A stretch of 16,033 nt of DNA from Verrucomicrobiota bacterium. Lineage in GTDB: Bacteria; Verrucomicrobiota; Verrucomicrobiia; Opitutales; Opitutaceae. The translations under genes and the position numbers were made by a program. This document shows positions 1 through 6,624 of this stretch, one piece after another. The stretch's first letter is position 1. Each line of letters opens with the position of its first letter. The stretch covers positions 1 to 16,033 of the forward strand of contig JAFAAS010000050.1 of assembly GCA_023426435.1 (NCBI GenBank), written 5' to 3'. Below the pieces are notes generated by a model, which was given only the letters and a program-made list of their open reading frames with translations, did no database searches and was not told where the DNA came from.

Positions 1-2007
1 TTGCAGGCGCTCTGGGTAGAGCGCGAGAATGTCCGCGACCGGTCGCCCGCGTTGCAGGAGCGCTTGCGTGCGCGTGAGGTAATCGACCCATGCGGGCGCG
101 AGCGACCACCACGAGTTCAAGCGACCAAAGTGCGAACCATAGCGACCATGCGTGAAGCCTGGCGCAAAATCGGACCGCGGTTGATGAATGTAGGAGTGAA
201 GCACCATCCGATTGACGCCGGCGGCGTAAGCGCCGTCGCCGAGCGTCTTCATTTCGGACGGAAGCTCGCGCCATTGTCCGAGGGGCGGTCGCGAGGTGAA
301 GGCCTCGGCCATAACGACTTTTTTGCCCATCGTGTGCGCGGCGGAGGTGGTGGTGACGAAGCCCTTGTAGAGATCGTGGGCCCAGAACTCCACGGCGGGC
401 GAGTCGACGTATTGGTTGATCTTAAATTCGTCGAGGGCGCCACCGTAGCTTTCGGAAACGAGTTCCAATCCGTTCTCGCGCGCAAAACGTTTGAACGTGC
501 CGAAATGTTCTTCCGCGTAGAGATCACCCAGCGTGGTGCGGAAGTCGTTGAGGAAAGCCTCTGACTCTGCGATCGAGCCGACGATGCGACCGGTGAGACA
601 GGGGAGCCACGGCGTGATGTCGTAGCCGCGGCGCTGTTTGAATTCAGCGGGCAGGGCGGCGGTCCAGTTTTGCGGACCCGCTTCCCAGCTGTCGGCGTGC
701 AGCGCGGAGAGCGACGGATGTTTAACCGATCGATTATCCTGCAGCAGTTTTCCGAGACCGTTCTTCAAATGCGACGTCACGGCTTCGGAGTCGAACTTGT
801 CGACCTCGAGCCCTTCGCCTTCAGGTGGCGCGGGATGATTGGTGCGGGCGGTGGTGGTGTAACCAATGCGCAGCAGAGTCCAGCGTCCGGGCGGCGGCGT
901 CCACGAAAGTTCACCGTTGGCTCCGAGTTTTGCGGTGAGGTCGATCGGGCGCGTTCCGGCGATGGCTTTGGCGGCGGCGAGATCGTCCTGGCCGTTTGGC
1001 ACGGCGGTCATCTGCGGTTTGAGCCCCGTCTTTTCCGCGAGATCAGTGATGCGAGGAATATCGGTGACACGCAGTTCGGCGATGTGGAATGGCAGTGCCT
1101 GACGTCCGCCGGTGCGCTGGAAGGTGATGCGAAAATAACGCGCGCTGGTGAGCGGAAAACGGATTTCCTGCCGCGAACCAAATTCCTGGCGGCTCTCGGC
1201 AAAACGCTGAAGCTCGCGGAAGCTTCTGCCGTCTTCCGATGATTCGATCACGCCACCAGGCAGCCACTCGTCGTCGCTGGGCACGCCTTCATGCGATTGA
1301 TGGCGATGCGGGCGGAAGTAGTCGATCGAGACCGACGAGCGAGGTGTAGAGGCAGGATACGTGAGGGTGATCGCGGGATGCTTTTCCGCAGCCTCGAACG
1401 TCGTGTGCGTGTCGAAGTCGCCGTCGAGCAGCTGCGCCAGCCCCTCGACCAGCCTGGAGCTGTTCGCAGTCGGGGCCGGGCCGGTTTGATCGGGCTCGGG
1501 CATCGCGAGCACCGCGACGTCGCGATAGAAATCGAGTTTGCTCGGCGGCTGCGGCAAACGGCCGCTCCACGTGCGCCCGCCGTTGATTTCGGTTTCGCTC
1601 CACACGACCATTTTCATCGATTGCTCGACGGTATTCCACGGGCCGCCGCTGGTGGCCCAACCCGCGCAATTCATCACGCTGATCTTGAGGCCGAGCTCAC
1701 CCGCAGTCTCGAAGGCATAACGCATGTAATCGTGCCATTCGTCGGAGCCGTAGCGGATCGGGCCTTTGGGCAAATACAACGCTGCGTCGAACAACATCGC
1801 GCCACCGATGCCGACGCGCTTCATGTCTTCCAAGTCGGCGCGAATGCCCTCCTTGGTAACGTTGCCGTTGATCCAGAACCAAAATGTCCACGGTTTCGCG
1901 TCGAACGGCGGCGATTGGAAATCTTCACGCGGGGTCGTCGCCGCGCTGAGACTGAGCGAGCCGGCGAGCGTGAGCGAGAGGAGGCGCGTGCGGGAGAAAA
2001 GGCGCAT
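1..2007 (-). CDS. Secreted GH106-type alpha-L-rhamnosidase, C-terminus outside window
   Basis: The frame is open without a stop for 669 codons from ATG at 2007 to the left edge, so the 3' end is missing. GH106 enzymes remove terminal alpha-L-rhamnose from plant or microbial polysaccharides, usually in the periplasm. Residues 1-23 form a signal peptide (MRLFSRTRLLSLTLAGSLSLS, then A-A). The start of the catalytic part has the family look: FWFWINGNVTKEGIRADLEDMK (about 42-63) followed by VGIGGAMLFD. Later blocks are HADSWE (Glu442), SESYGG (Glu519) and MAEAFTS (Glu568); these are candidate active-site or metal-ligand acids, but I cannot assign roles. A region around 225-330 (TSARYFRITFQ, FHIAELRVTD) looks like an inserted beta-sandwich of carbohydrate-binding type. 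Known family members are often about 900-1100 residues, so roughly a third is absent. No Shine-Dalgarno sequence precedes the start. It is divergent from the GH2 gene. A related GH106-like clan member with another specificity is possible. Confidence 0.85.
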   Translation of the reverse strand, partial: MRLFSRTRLLSLTLAGSLSLSAATTPREDFQSPPFDAKPWTFWFWINGNVTKEGIRADLEDMKRVGIGGAMLFDAALYLPKGPIRYGSDEWHDYMRYAFETAGELGLKISVMNCAGWATSGGPWNTVEQSMKMVVWSETEINGGRTWSGRLPQPPSKLDFYRDVAVLAMPEPDQTGPAPTANSSRLVEGLAQLLDGDFDTHTTFEAAEKHPAITLTYPASTPRSSVSIDYFRPHRHQSHEGVPSDDEWLPGGVIESSEDGRSFRELQRFAESRQEFGSRQEIRFPLTSARYFRITFQRTGGRQALPFHIAELRVTDIPRITDLAEKTGLKPQMTAVPNGQDDLAAAKAIAGTRPIDLTAKLGANGELSWTPPPGRWTLLRIGYTTTARTNHPAPPEGEGLEVDKFDSEAVTSHLKNGLGKLLQDNRSVKHPSLSALHADSWEAGPQNWTAALPAEFKQRRGYDITPWLPCLTGRIVGSIAESEAFLNDFRTTLGDLYAEEHFGTFKRFARENGLELVSESYGGALDEFKINQYVDSPAVEFWAHDLYKGFVTTTSAAHTMGKKVVMAEAFTSRPPLGQWRELPSEMKTLGDGAYAAGVNRMVLHSYIHQPRSDFAPGFTHGRYGSHFGRLNSWWSLAPAWVDYLTRTQALLQRGRPVADILALYPERLQ

Positions 2008-2170
2008 GAGTTGGGGCTGTTTGAGTTTCACCAGGACGGATGGCCATTCGCCGTCGTGCCGTTTTCGCCCGAGATGCTCCAGGCAGGAGATTTAAGCATA
2101 AACGAACCGCGAAGGGGTTGAGAGGCAGGCTGGAACAAGAGCTGGATGGTTGAGCGGACAAAGCCACCGT

Positions 2171-2189
2171 TGGTCGACAGTTGAGTAAT
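2171..2189 (+). promoter_or_regulatory. Operator-like motif, copy 1
   Basis: TGGTCGACAGTTGAGTAAT matches the reverse complement of 2266-2284 (TGGTAGACAGTTGATCAAC) at 15 of 19 positions, including TGGT and an exact GACAGTTGA core. Two inverted copies about 95 bases apart between divergent genes are what one expects of paired sites for a shared regulator. No regulator gene is in the window, so the binding protein is unknown. Confidence 0.4.
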
Positions 2190-2265
2190 AGAGTGCTCAT
2201 CCTGCAGGGGTGCGACCACGGCGTGGGGTGAATATGGATACACGCACCGAAATACGGCCTTTTTT

Positions 2266-2284
2266 GTTGATCAACTGTCTACCA
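2266..2284 (-). promoter_or_regulatory. Operator-like motif, copy 2 (inverted)
   Basis: On the minus strand this reads TGGTAGACAGTTGATCAAC, the partner of the motif at 2171-2189. Its outer ten bases, GTTGATCAAC at 2266-2275, form a perfect palindrome, which suits a dimeric DNA-binding protein. It lies about 230 bases upstream of the GH2 start and about 260 bases upstream of the rhamnosidase start. Confidence 0.4.
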
Positions 2285-2502
2285 GACCGGTGATCGCGAC
2301 TCCGGGCGATAGGGCGCATCCATCGCGCATAAGCCTTGGTGCGACAGCGCAACGCTGAATCGTTTCGAGATCATCCAAACCCTATGAAAGGTCGTATTCC
2401 TCACTCGGAGTTTAGGTCTTGTTTTCGGCGCTTCTGGCGACCGCGCTTGATCATGTGTTACCTATTTCCGAGGCGGATCGCTGCGGCGGGGAGCTGGCCG
2501 GC

Positions 2503-2509
2503 GGAGAGG
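2503..2509 (+). promoter_or_regulatory. Ribosome binding site deciding the GH2 start
   Basis: GGAGAGG sits six bases before ATG 2516. It supports that codon over the upstream TTG at 2336 and over other in-frame ATGs between them. Confidence 0.65.
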
Positions 2510-2515
2510 TGTGGC

Positions 2516-4378
2516 ATGAATGTCAGGATTCGTTGCCTGCGGTTACTGGCTTGGATTTTTGGGCTCGGATTCGCGGGCCTCTGGAGCAGTGTCGCGGGCG
2601 AGTCGTTTGATCTGACGGGTTCGGGATGGACGATCGCGCTGGATCCCACGGACGCGGGTGAGAGCAAGGGCTGGCATCAACCGTCCCGGGATTGGACGGG
2701 CGCACAACCACATGGTCGCGAAGGTTGGGATGCCGTGAGCGTGCCTCATGATTATCTGACCGATCCGCGCTATGCTTACGTAGGCGTCGCCTGGTATCGT
2801 CGCTCGATCGCCGTGCCTGCCGAAGCGGCGGACGGACGAACATGGCGCCTGGAGTTTGCGACGGTGTTTCAGCGCTGTCGTGTCTGGTTAAACGGAAATG
2901 AAGTGGGTGGGCATGAGGGAGGCTACACGCCTTTCGGCTTCGACGTGACGAAGCACCTGCTGCCGGGACGTCAGAACTTCCTCGTCGTGGCGGTCGACAA
3001 TCGGGTAAAGTTTCGCGCGTTACCCGGCGCGCGTTCCGGCACGACCGCGAATTCCGGGCAGTATCCGTGGTTGAACTACGGTGGAATTCTCGGCGACGTC
3101 CTGCTCGTGGCTCATGCGCCGGGATGGATCGCCGGTCAACGGATCGAAACCGTTATGCGGGCGGACGGCTCGGCAGTGGTGAGGTTGGGCGTGCGCGTGC
3201 GAAATGATCGTTCCACGCCAGCGACGATTGAAGTAACGGCAAATCTGCTTGATGACGCTGGGGGATTGCTGGTGCCTGTGCGACAGCAGGACGTGCACGC
3301 GGGGCCGCGCATGGATGGCGTCATAACTTTCGAAATCACGCTGCCAGCCGGAACGTATCAACGCTGGGAGGTGGATACGCCGGTGACTTACCGCAGTGTG
3401 GTGACAGCGCGAACGGAAGCGGAGTTGGATCGGAACGAGGAGCGATTTGGAGTCCGCGAGATTGCGATTGGTGACGCGCAGTTCCTGTTGAACGGGCGGC
3501 CAATCCGTCTCGCCGGCGCGAATCGGGCTCGAGGACACCCGCACCATGGCGGAATCGATCCGGATGCGTTGGTCGAGCAGGACCTGCGGCTCATGAAGGA
3601 CGCGGGATTGCGCTTCTCGCGTCTGCAGCACACGGCGCCGGGCCGAAACCTGCTCGATTGGGCCGACCGCGAGGGGATGTTGCTCATACTCGAGGTCGGG
3701 ATGTGGGGCTACCTGTCCGAGGATGTGGCCTCGGAAGAGTTGCGCGAACGCTTCCGCCAGGAAATGCGCGAACTCGTGCAACTCGCGGGCAATCATCCCA
3801 GCGTCGTGGGTTGGAGCCTCGGCAATGAATACGAATCGTGGACGCCGGAAGGCGTCGCTTGGACACGGGACATGGCGCGTTTCATGAAAGAACTCGATCC
3901 GACGCGTCCGGTGACGTTCGCGGCGTTGGGACGCGAGTTGCGCGAATTACGCACGGCTGCCCCGGAGCAGGAGCGCGCCTTCGATTACGTGGATTTGATT
4001 TCGACGAACCTCTACTTCAAGCCAAGCGATGTGCCCGAGTATCTCGATCCGGTGCACGCGCGCTGGCCGGACAAGCCGCTGCTCATCACCGAATACGGCT
4101 TGCGCGCGGATCGCGTGAAGGCTGAAGACGAGCGGTTGGTGCACTTTGATGCGATGCTCGCGCTGGTGCGGGAACGTCCGTGGATCTGCGGGTTTTCCTA
4201 TTGGGCGTTCAATGACTACGCGAGCCGCTATCCCGGAACGGGCACAGACGGCTACCGGCGCTGGGGTTTGGTCGACGAGCACCGCCGACCGCGACCGCTT
4301 TACGAGCATGTGCGGGCGCAGCTTGCGAACGGAATCGATGCTGCTCCGGGATCAACCGCCGAGAAGAAAAACGACTGA
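2516..4378 (+). CDS. Secreted glycoside hydrolase family 2 enzyme (beta-galactosidase/beta-glucuronidase-like)
   Basis: A 620-residue retaining exo-beta-glycosidase predicted to act in the periplasm. Residues 1-28 are a signal peptide (LLAWIFGLGFAGLWSSVAG core). Order of domains: jelly-roll sugar-binding domain with VSVPHDY, GVAWYRRSI and FATVFQRCRVWLNGNEVG (about 70-165), an immunoglobulin-like domain (about 205-315), then the TIM barrel starting at FGVREIAI. The acid/base is Glu438 in GWSLGNEYESW and the nucleophile is Glu526 in LLITEYG, both in the usual GH2 context. The Asn-x-Lys signature that binds the carboxylate in bacterial beta-glucuronidases is not visible in the C-terminal WAFNDYASRYPGTGTDGYRRWG stretch, so I would not call it a glucuronidase. 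The ATG at 2516 was chosen for its Shine-Dalgarno sequence and for placing the signal peptide at the N-terminus. Divergent from the GH106 gene and perhaps co-regulated with it. Exact substrate unknown. Confidence 0.88.
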   Translation: MNVRIRCLRLLAWIFGLGFAGLWSSVAGESFDLTGSGWTIALDPTDAGESKGWHQPSRDWTGAQPHGREGWDAVSVPHDYLTDPRYAYVGVAWYRRSIAVPAEAADGRTWRLEFATVFQRCRVWLNGNEVGGHEGGYTPFGFDVTKHLLPGRQNFLVVAVDNRVKFRALPGARSGTTANSGQYPWLNYGGILGDVLLVAHAPGWIAGQRIETVMRADGSAVVRLGVRVRNDRSTPATIEVTANLLDDAGGLLVPVRQQDVHAGPRMDGVITFEITLPAGTYQRWEVDTPVTYRSVVTARTEAELDRNEERFGVREIAIGDAQFLLNGRPIRLAGANRARGHPHHGGIDPDALVEQDLRLMKDAGLRFSRLQHTAPGRNLLDWADREGMLLILEVGMWGYLSEDVASEELRERFRQEMRELVQLAGNHPSVVGWSLGNEYESWTPEGVAWTRDMARFMKELDPTRPVTFAALGRELRELRTAAPEQERAFDYVDLISTNLYFKPSDVPEYLDPVHARWPDKPLLITEYGLRADRVKAEDERLVHFDAMLALVRERPWICGFSYWAFNDYASRYPGTGTDGYRRWGLVDEHRRPRPLYEHVRAQLANGIDAAPGSTAEKKND

Positions 4379-4447
4379 ACAGAAGCAAGGCACGGGAAGC
4401 TTCGGGGTGATTAGAATGTAGAGGATAGAGAAATGGGCGTGAACTTT

Positions 4448-4485
4448 CCGCCGGCTTTCCGGCGGAGCCGGTAGGCGCTACGCGG
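4448..4485. repeat. Two adjacent REP-like hairpins
   Basis: The first hairpin is perfect: CCGCCGG at 4448-4454, loop CTTT, CCGGCGG at 4459-4465. The second, at 4468-4485, pairs CCG and GTAG with CTAC and CGG around a GCG loop, with one bulged G. Paired GC-rich hairpins in a gap between convergent genes are typical of dispersed REP-type elements. Neither is followed by a T-tract, so they are weak candidates for intrinsic terminators, though they may stabilise transcript ends. Confidence 0.5.
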
Positions 4486-4487
4486 AG

Positions 4488-4507
4488 CGGTGAACAATTC
4501 GGTGAAC
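4488..4507. repeat. Short direct repeat CGGTGAAC
   Basis: CGGTGAAC occurs at 4488-4495 and again at 4500-4507, a 12-base period. A third GTGAAC lies at 4439-4444 on the other side of the hairpins. The repeat may be part of the REP-like unit or a small site flanking it. Confidence 0.4.
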
Positions 4508-4579
4508 GTTTGACAGCGCACGTGATGTTCGTAGCTAGTTCAGTTCATAGGTAAATTGCTCCCTCAGAAGTGCTTGAGC

Positions 4580-4607
4580 TCGGGTTCGAGTCCCTTCCTG
4601 AGCACCA
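4580..4607 (+). pseudogene. tRNA 3'-end remnant, candidate attachment-site scar
   Basis: The sequence holds a T-loop (TTCGAGT, 4585-4591), the 3' T-stem CCCTT, a 3' acceptor strand CCTGAGC (4597-4603), discriminator A and encoded CCA (4605-4607), in exactly tRNA spacing. The rest of the tRNA is not there: the 5' T-stem is TCGGG where AAGGG is needed, leaving only three pairs, and no GCTCAGG acceptor 5' strand is seen upstream. Preservation from the T-loop to CCA alone is the pattern left when a tyrosine-recombinase element duplicates the 3' end of its target tRNA gene. CTCAGAA at 4563-4569 resembles an anticodon loop (CAG, leucine) but its flanks barely pair. No integrase gene is present here. 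Confidence 0.5.
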
Positions 4608-4664
4608 AAATTTTCCGGAAATGAGGATGCGGGGCGGACGGCGCGAGGGGACTTCGGAGCGTCG

Positions 4665-5633
4665 TCACGTCAATGCGGGCCAAGGTTGGCCGCTCTTTTG
4701 ACGGGCGGCTACAAACGCGTTCTGAATTTGTTTCACGACGTCCGCGGATAGAGGACCTTTGGCGGCGGCGTCGATATTACGCCGGGCATTCTGCGGATTG
4801 GTGGTGCCGATGAGCGCGCAATGAACGCCGCAGTGAGAGAGCGTGAAGCGCAGCGCGACTTCCGCCCAATCGGTTGTGGCGGGATCGAAGCCGAGATCTT
4901 CGAGACGAAGGTTCATCGCTTTGAAGCGGTGGTGATATTCCGCAGCGTATTCTTTATACAGCCCGGGTAATGCTTCCAAGGGGCGCCAGGCGGTGTTGGC
5001 CACAGAGCGCTTCGTGAGAACGCCGACATCATGTTTCGTGGTCAGCGGAAGGAGCGTCTCGATGTTCGCTTGATCAACGAGATTGATCGAGGTTTGCACG
5101 ACTGCGATGGCAGGATGAGCGGCAGCGAAAGCCACCGCTTTGTTGTCTCCGGAGTAGCCGGCGAAGCGGATCTTCCCGGCGTCGCGCGCCTTGACCAGCG
5201 CTTCGAGGGCTTCGCCTTTTTGGAGCGTTTCCAGATCGCAGGAATGGAGCAGCATCACGTCGAGCCGATCGGTGCGAAGGCGTTTCAGCGCGCGATCGAC
5301 GGTCGCGAGGATGAGTGGCGCCGACCAATCTGCGCCGGGCAAATCGGGAGAGCTCTGGCCGCATTTGCTCACCAGGATATATTCATCGCGTCGATGGCTG
5401 ATGGCGCGACCGATAGCGTCCTCCGAACCCGCGTAACTCGCGGCGGTGTCGATGAGGTTGATGCCATCGTCGAGCAGTTGATTGAGGATCGCGCTGGCGC
5501 GTTGCTGTTCCGTTTCGAGCAGACCAATGGGGGCGGCACCGAAGCCGAGCGCCGAAACGGAGAGATCGGTGCGACCCAGTCTGCGCGATTCCATGTGTTT
5601 GAGGGCGGTTTTCATAGAAGTGATTGGCGGCAT
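4665..5633 (-). CDS. Aldo/keto reductase
   Basis: A 322-residue cytoplasmic NADPH-type oxidoreductase of the aldo/keto reductase superfamily. The N-terminal RRLGRTDLSVSALGFGAAPIG stretch is the usual first strand and cofactor-side loop. The catalytic tetrad is complete: Asp62 (LIDTAASYAGSE), Tyr67, Lys90 (ILVSKCG) and His130 (MLLHSCD). The C-terminal half has ALIGTTNPQNARRNIDAA, the typical phosphate-binding segment for the nicotinamide cofactor. Start ATG 5633 lies seven bases after the stop of the monooxygenase gene; ATGs at residues 7 and 14 are also possible, and none has a clear Shine-Dalgarno. It is the last gene of the three-gene minus-strand operon. Relatives include sugar and aldehyde reductases and L-galactose or L-fucose dehydrogenases, but the substrate is not determined by what I see. 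Confidence 0.9.
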   Translation of the reverse strand: MPPITSMKTALKHMESRRLGRTDLSVSALGFGAAPIGLLETEQQRASAILNQLLDDGINLIDTAASYAGSEDAIGRAISHRRDEYILVSKCGQSSPDLPGADWSAPLILATVDRALKRLRTDRLDVMLLHSCDLETLQKGEALEALVKARDAGKIRFAGYSGDNKAVAFAAAHPAIAVVQTSINLVDQANIETLLPLTTKHDVGVLTKRSVANTAWRPLEALPGLYKEYAAEYHHRFKAMNLRLEDLGFDPATTDWAEVALRFTLSHCGVHCALIGTTNPQNARRNIDAAAKGPLSADVVKQIQNAFVAARQKSGQPWPALT

Positions 5634-5640
5634 CGCCGTG

Positions 5641-6624
5641 CTACGGCTGCATCGCTTCGGCGATCAATTCGATCGAGCGCAGTCGCGCCTGGTGATCGTA
5701 GATATCGGAGACGATCATGACCTCGTCGACGCCGGTTTCGGTCACGAAGGCTTTCAGCCCGGCGCGCACGGTTGCCACCGAGCCGACGACCGAGCGCGCC
5801 AGCATGTGCATGGCCTGCGCCTTCTCATGCGGCGACCAGTAGGTTTCGATATCGTCGATGGGCGGGCGGCTCAGCCCACGTCGTCCGCTGAAGATGTCGG
5901 CGAACGACATCTGCTGCGTGGTGGCGAGTCGTTTCGCCTCCGCGTCGGTGTCGGCGGCGATGACGTTGATGCCGGCCATCGCATACGGGCGGTCGAGTTG
6001 TTTCGACGGTTTGAAACGGCTGCGGTAGCTCTCGAGCGCAGGCAGCAGCAGGTCGGGCGCAAAATGCGAAGCGAAGGCGTAGGGCAGGCCGAGTTGGGCG
6101 GCGAGCATCGCGCCGAAGTCGCTCGAGCCGAGAATCCACAGCGGCACGTTGGTTCCGGCGGCGGGCACCGCAATGATGCGCTGGTTTGGGCTGGCGGGAG
6201 CGAAAAACGCCTGGAGCTCGAGCACATCCTGCGGAAACCGTTCGGCGGCGTCGGCCGAGCGCCGCATCGCGCGCACCGCGATGGGGTCCGTGCCCGGCGC
6301 GCGGCCGAGTCCGAGATCGATGCGACCCGGATAGAGCTGCGCGAGCGTGCCGAATTGTTCGGCGATGATGTAGGGCGAATGATTCGGCAGCATGATGCCG
6401 CCGGCGCCGACGCGAATCGTGCGGGTGCCGGCGGCGAGGTGGGCGATGACGATCGACGTCGCGGCGCTCGCGATGCCTTCCATGTTGTGGTGCTCGGCCA
6501 CCCACACGCGGCGGTAGCCGCATTTCTCCGCGTGCGCGGCGATTTCGCGCGCGTGATTGAGCGCGGTGGCGGCGTCGGCGTTCTCGGTGACGCGGACAAG
6601 TTCGAGGAGGGAGAGAGCAGTCAT
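5641..6624 (-). CDS. Luciferase-like (LLM class) flavin-dependent monooxygenase
   Basis: A 327-residue TIM-barrel protein of the bacterial luciferase-like family, closest in style to the luciferase family oxidoreductase group 1 (MsnO8/YhbW-like). Recognisable blocks are YRRVWVAEHHNMEGIASAATS (about 37-57), IRVGAGGIMLPNHSPYIIAEQ (70-90) and GRIDLGLGRAPGTDP (100-114), which is very characteristic of the group. These proteins use reduced FMN and oxygen on mostly unknown substrates. The ATG overlaps the stop of the upstream Gfo/Idh/MocA gene by four bases (ATGA), a sign of translational coupling, and no Shine-Dalgarno precedes it. No signal peptide, so cytoplasmic. Pairing with two NAD(P)-dependent sugar-type oxidoreductases suggests a shared catabolic or detoxifying role, but this is inference. 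Confidence 0.9.
   Translation of the reverse strand: MTALSLLELVRVTENADAATALNHAREIAAHAEKCGYRRVWVAEHHNMEGIASAATSIVIAHLAAGTRTIRVGAGGIMLPNHSPYIIAEQFGTLAQLYPGRIDLGLGRAPGTDPIAVRAMRRSADAAERFPQDVLELQAFFAPASPNQRIIAVPAAGTNVPLWILGSSDFGAMLAAQLGLPYAFASHFAPDLLLPALESYRSRFKPSKQLDRPYAMAGINVIAADTDAEAKRLATTQQMSFADIFSGRRGLSRPPIDDIETYWSPHEKAQAMHMLARSVVGSVATVRAGLKAFVTETGVDEVMIVSDIYDHQARLRSIELIAEAMQP

Larger units (their letters stand above)
2008..2515. promoter_or_regulatory. Divergent control region between the rhamnosidase and GH2 genes
   Basis: About 508 bases separate the two divergent start codons, so both promoters should lie here. It contains the inverted motif pair listed separately and a run of six T at 2260-2265 just before one copy. 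The GH2 frame stays open upstream to a TTG at 2336, but the extra 60 residues are arginine-rich, lie ahead of a normal signal peptide and are probably untranslated leader. I could not identify convincing -35/-10 boxes for either gene. Confidence 0.5.
4379..4664. other. Non-coding region between convergent genes
   Basis: These 286 bases separate the ends of the GH2 gene and the oxidoreductase operon. No plausible gene is seen. They hold the two hairpins at 4448-4485, three GTGAAC copies (4439-4444, 4490-4495, 4502-4507), and the tRNA remnant at 4580-4607. TTTCCGGAAA at 4612-4621 is a perfect ten-base palindrome, but without a T-run on either side it is not a convincing terminator. Sequence around 4525-4560 is visibly more AT-rich than the flanking genes. 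Confidence 0.6.

Noticed and set aside
2336..2515. Sixty-residue N-terminal extension of the GH2 protein from TTG 2336
   Set aside because: ATG 2516 has GGAGAGG six bases upstream and starts a proper signal peptide; the extension is basic and would bury it.
4448..4485. Intrinsic terminator for the GH2 gene or the aldo/keto reductase operon
   Set aside because: The stems are strong, but no run of T follows on either strand.
4523..4607. Complete functional tRNA gene
   Set aside because: TAGC and GGTA upstream recall a D-arm, but the acceptor 5' strand is missing, the anticodon stem has few pairs and the T-stem has only three of five.
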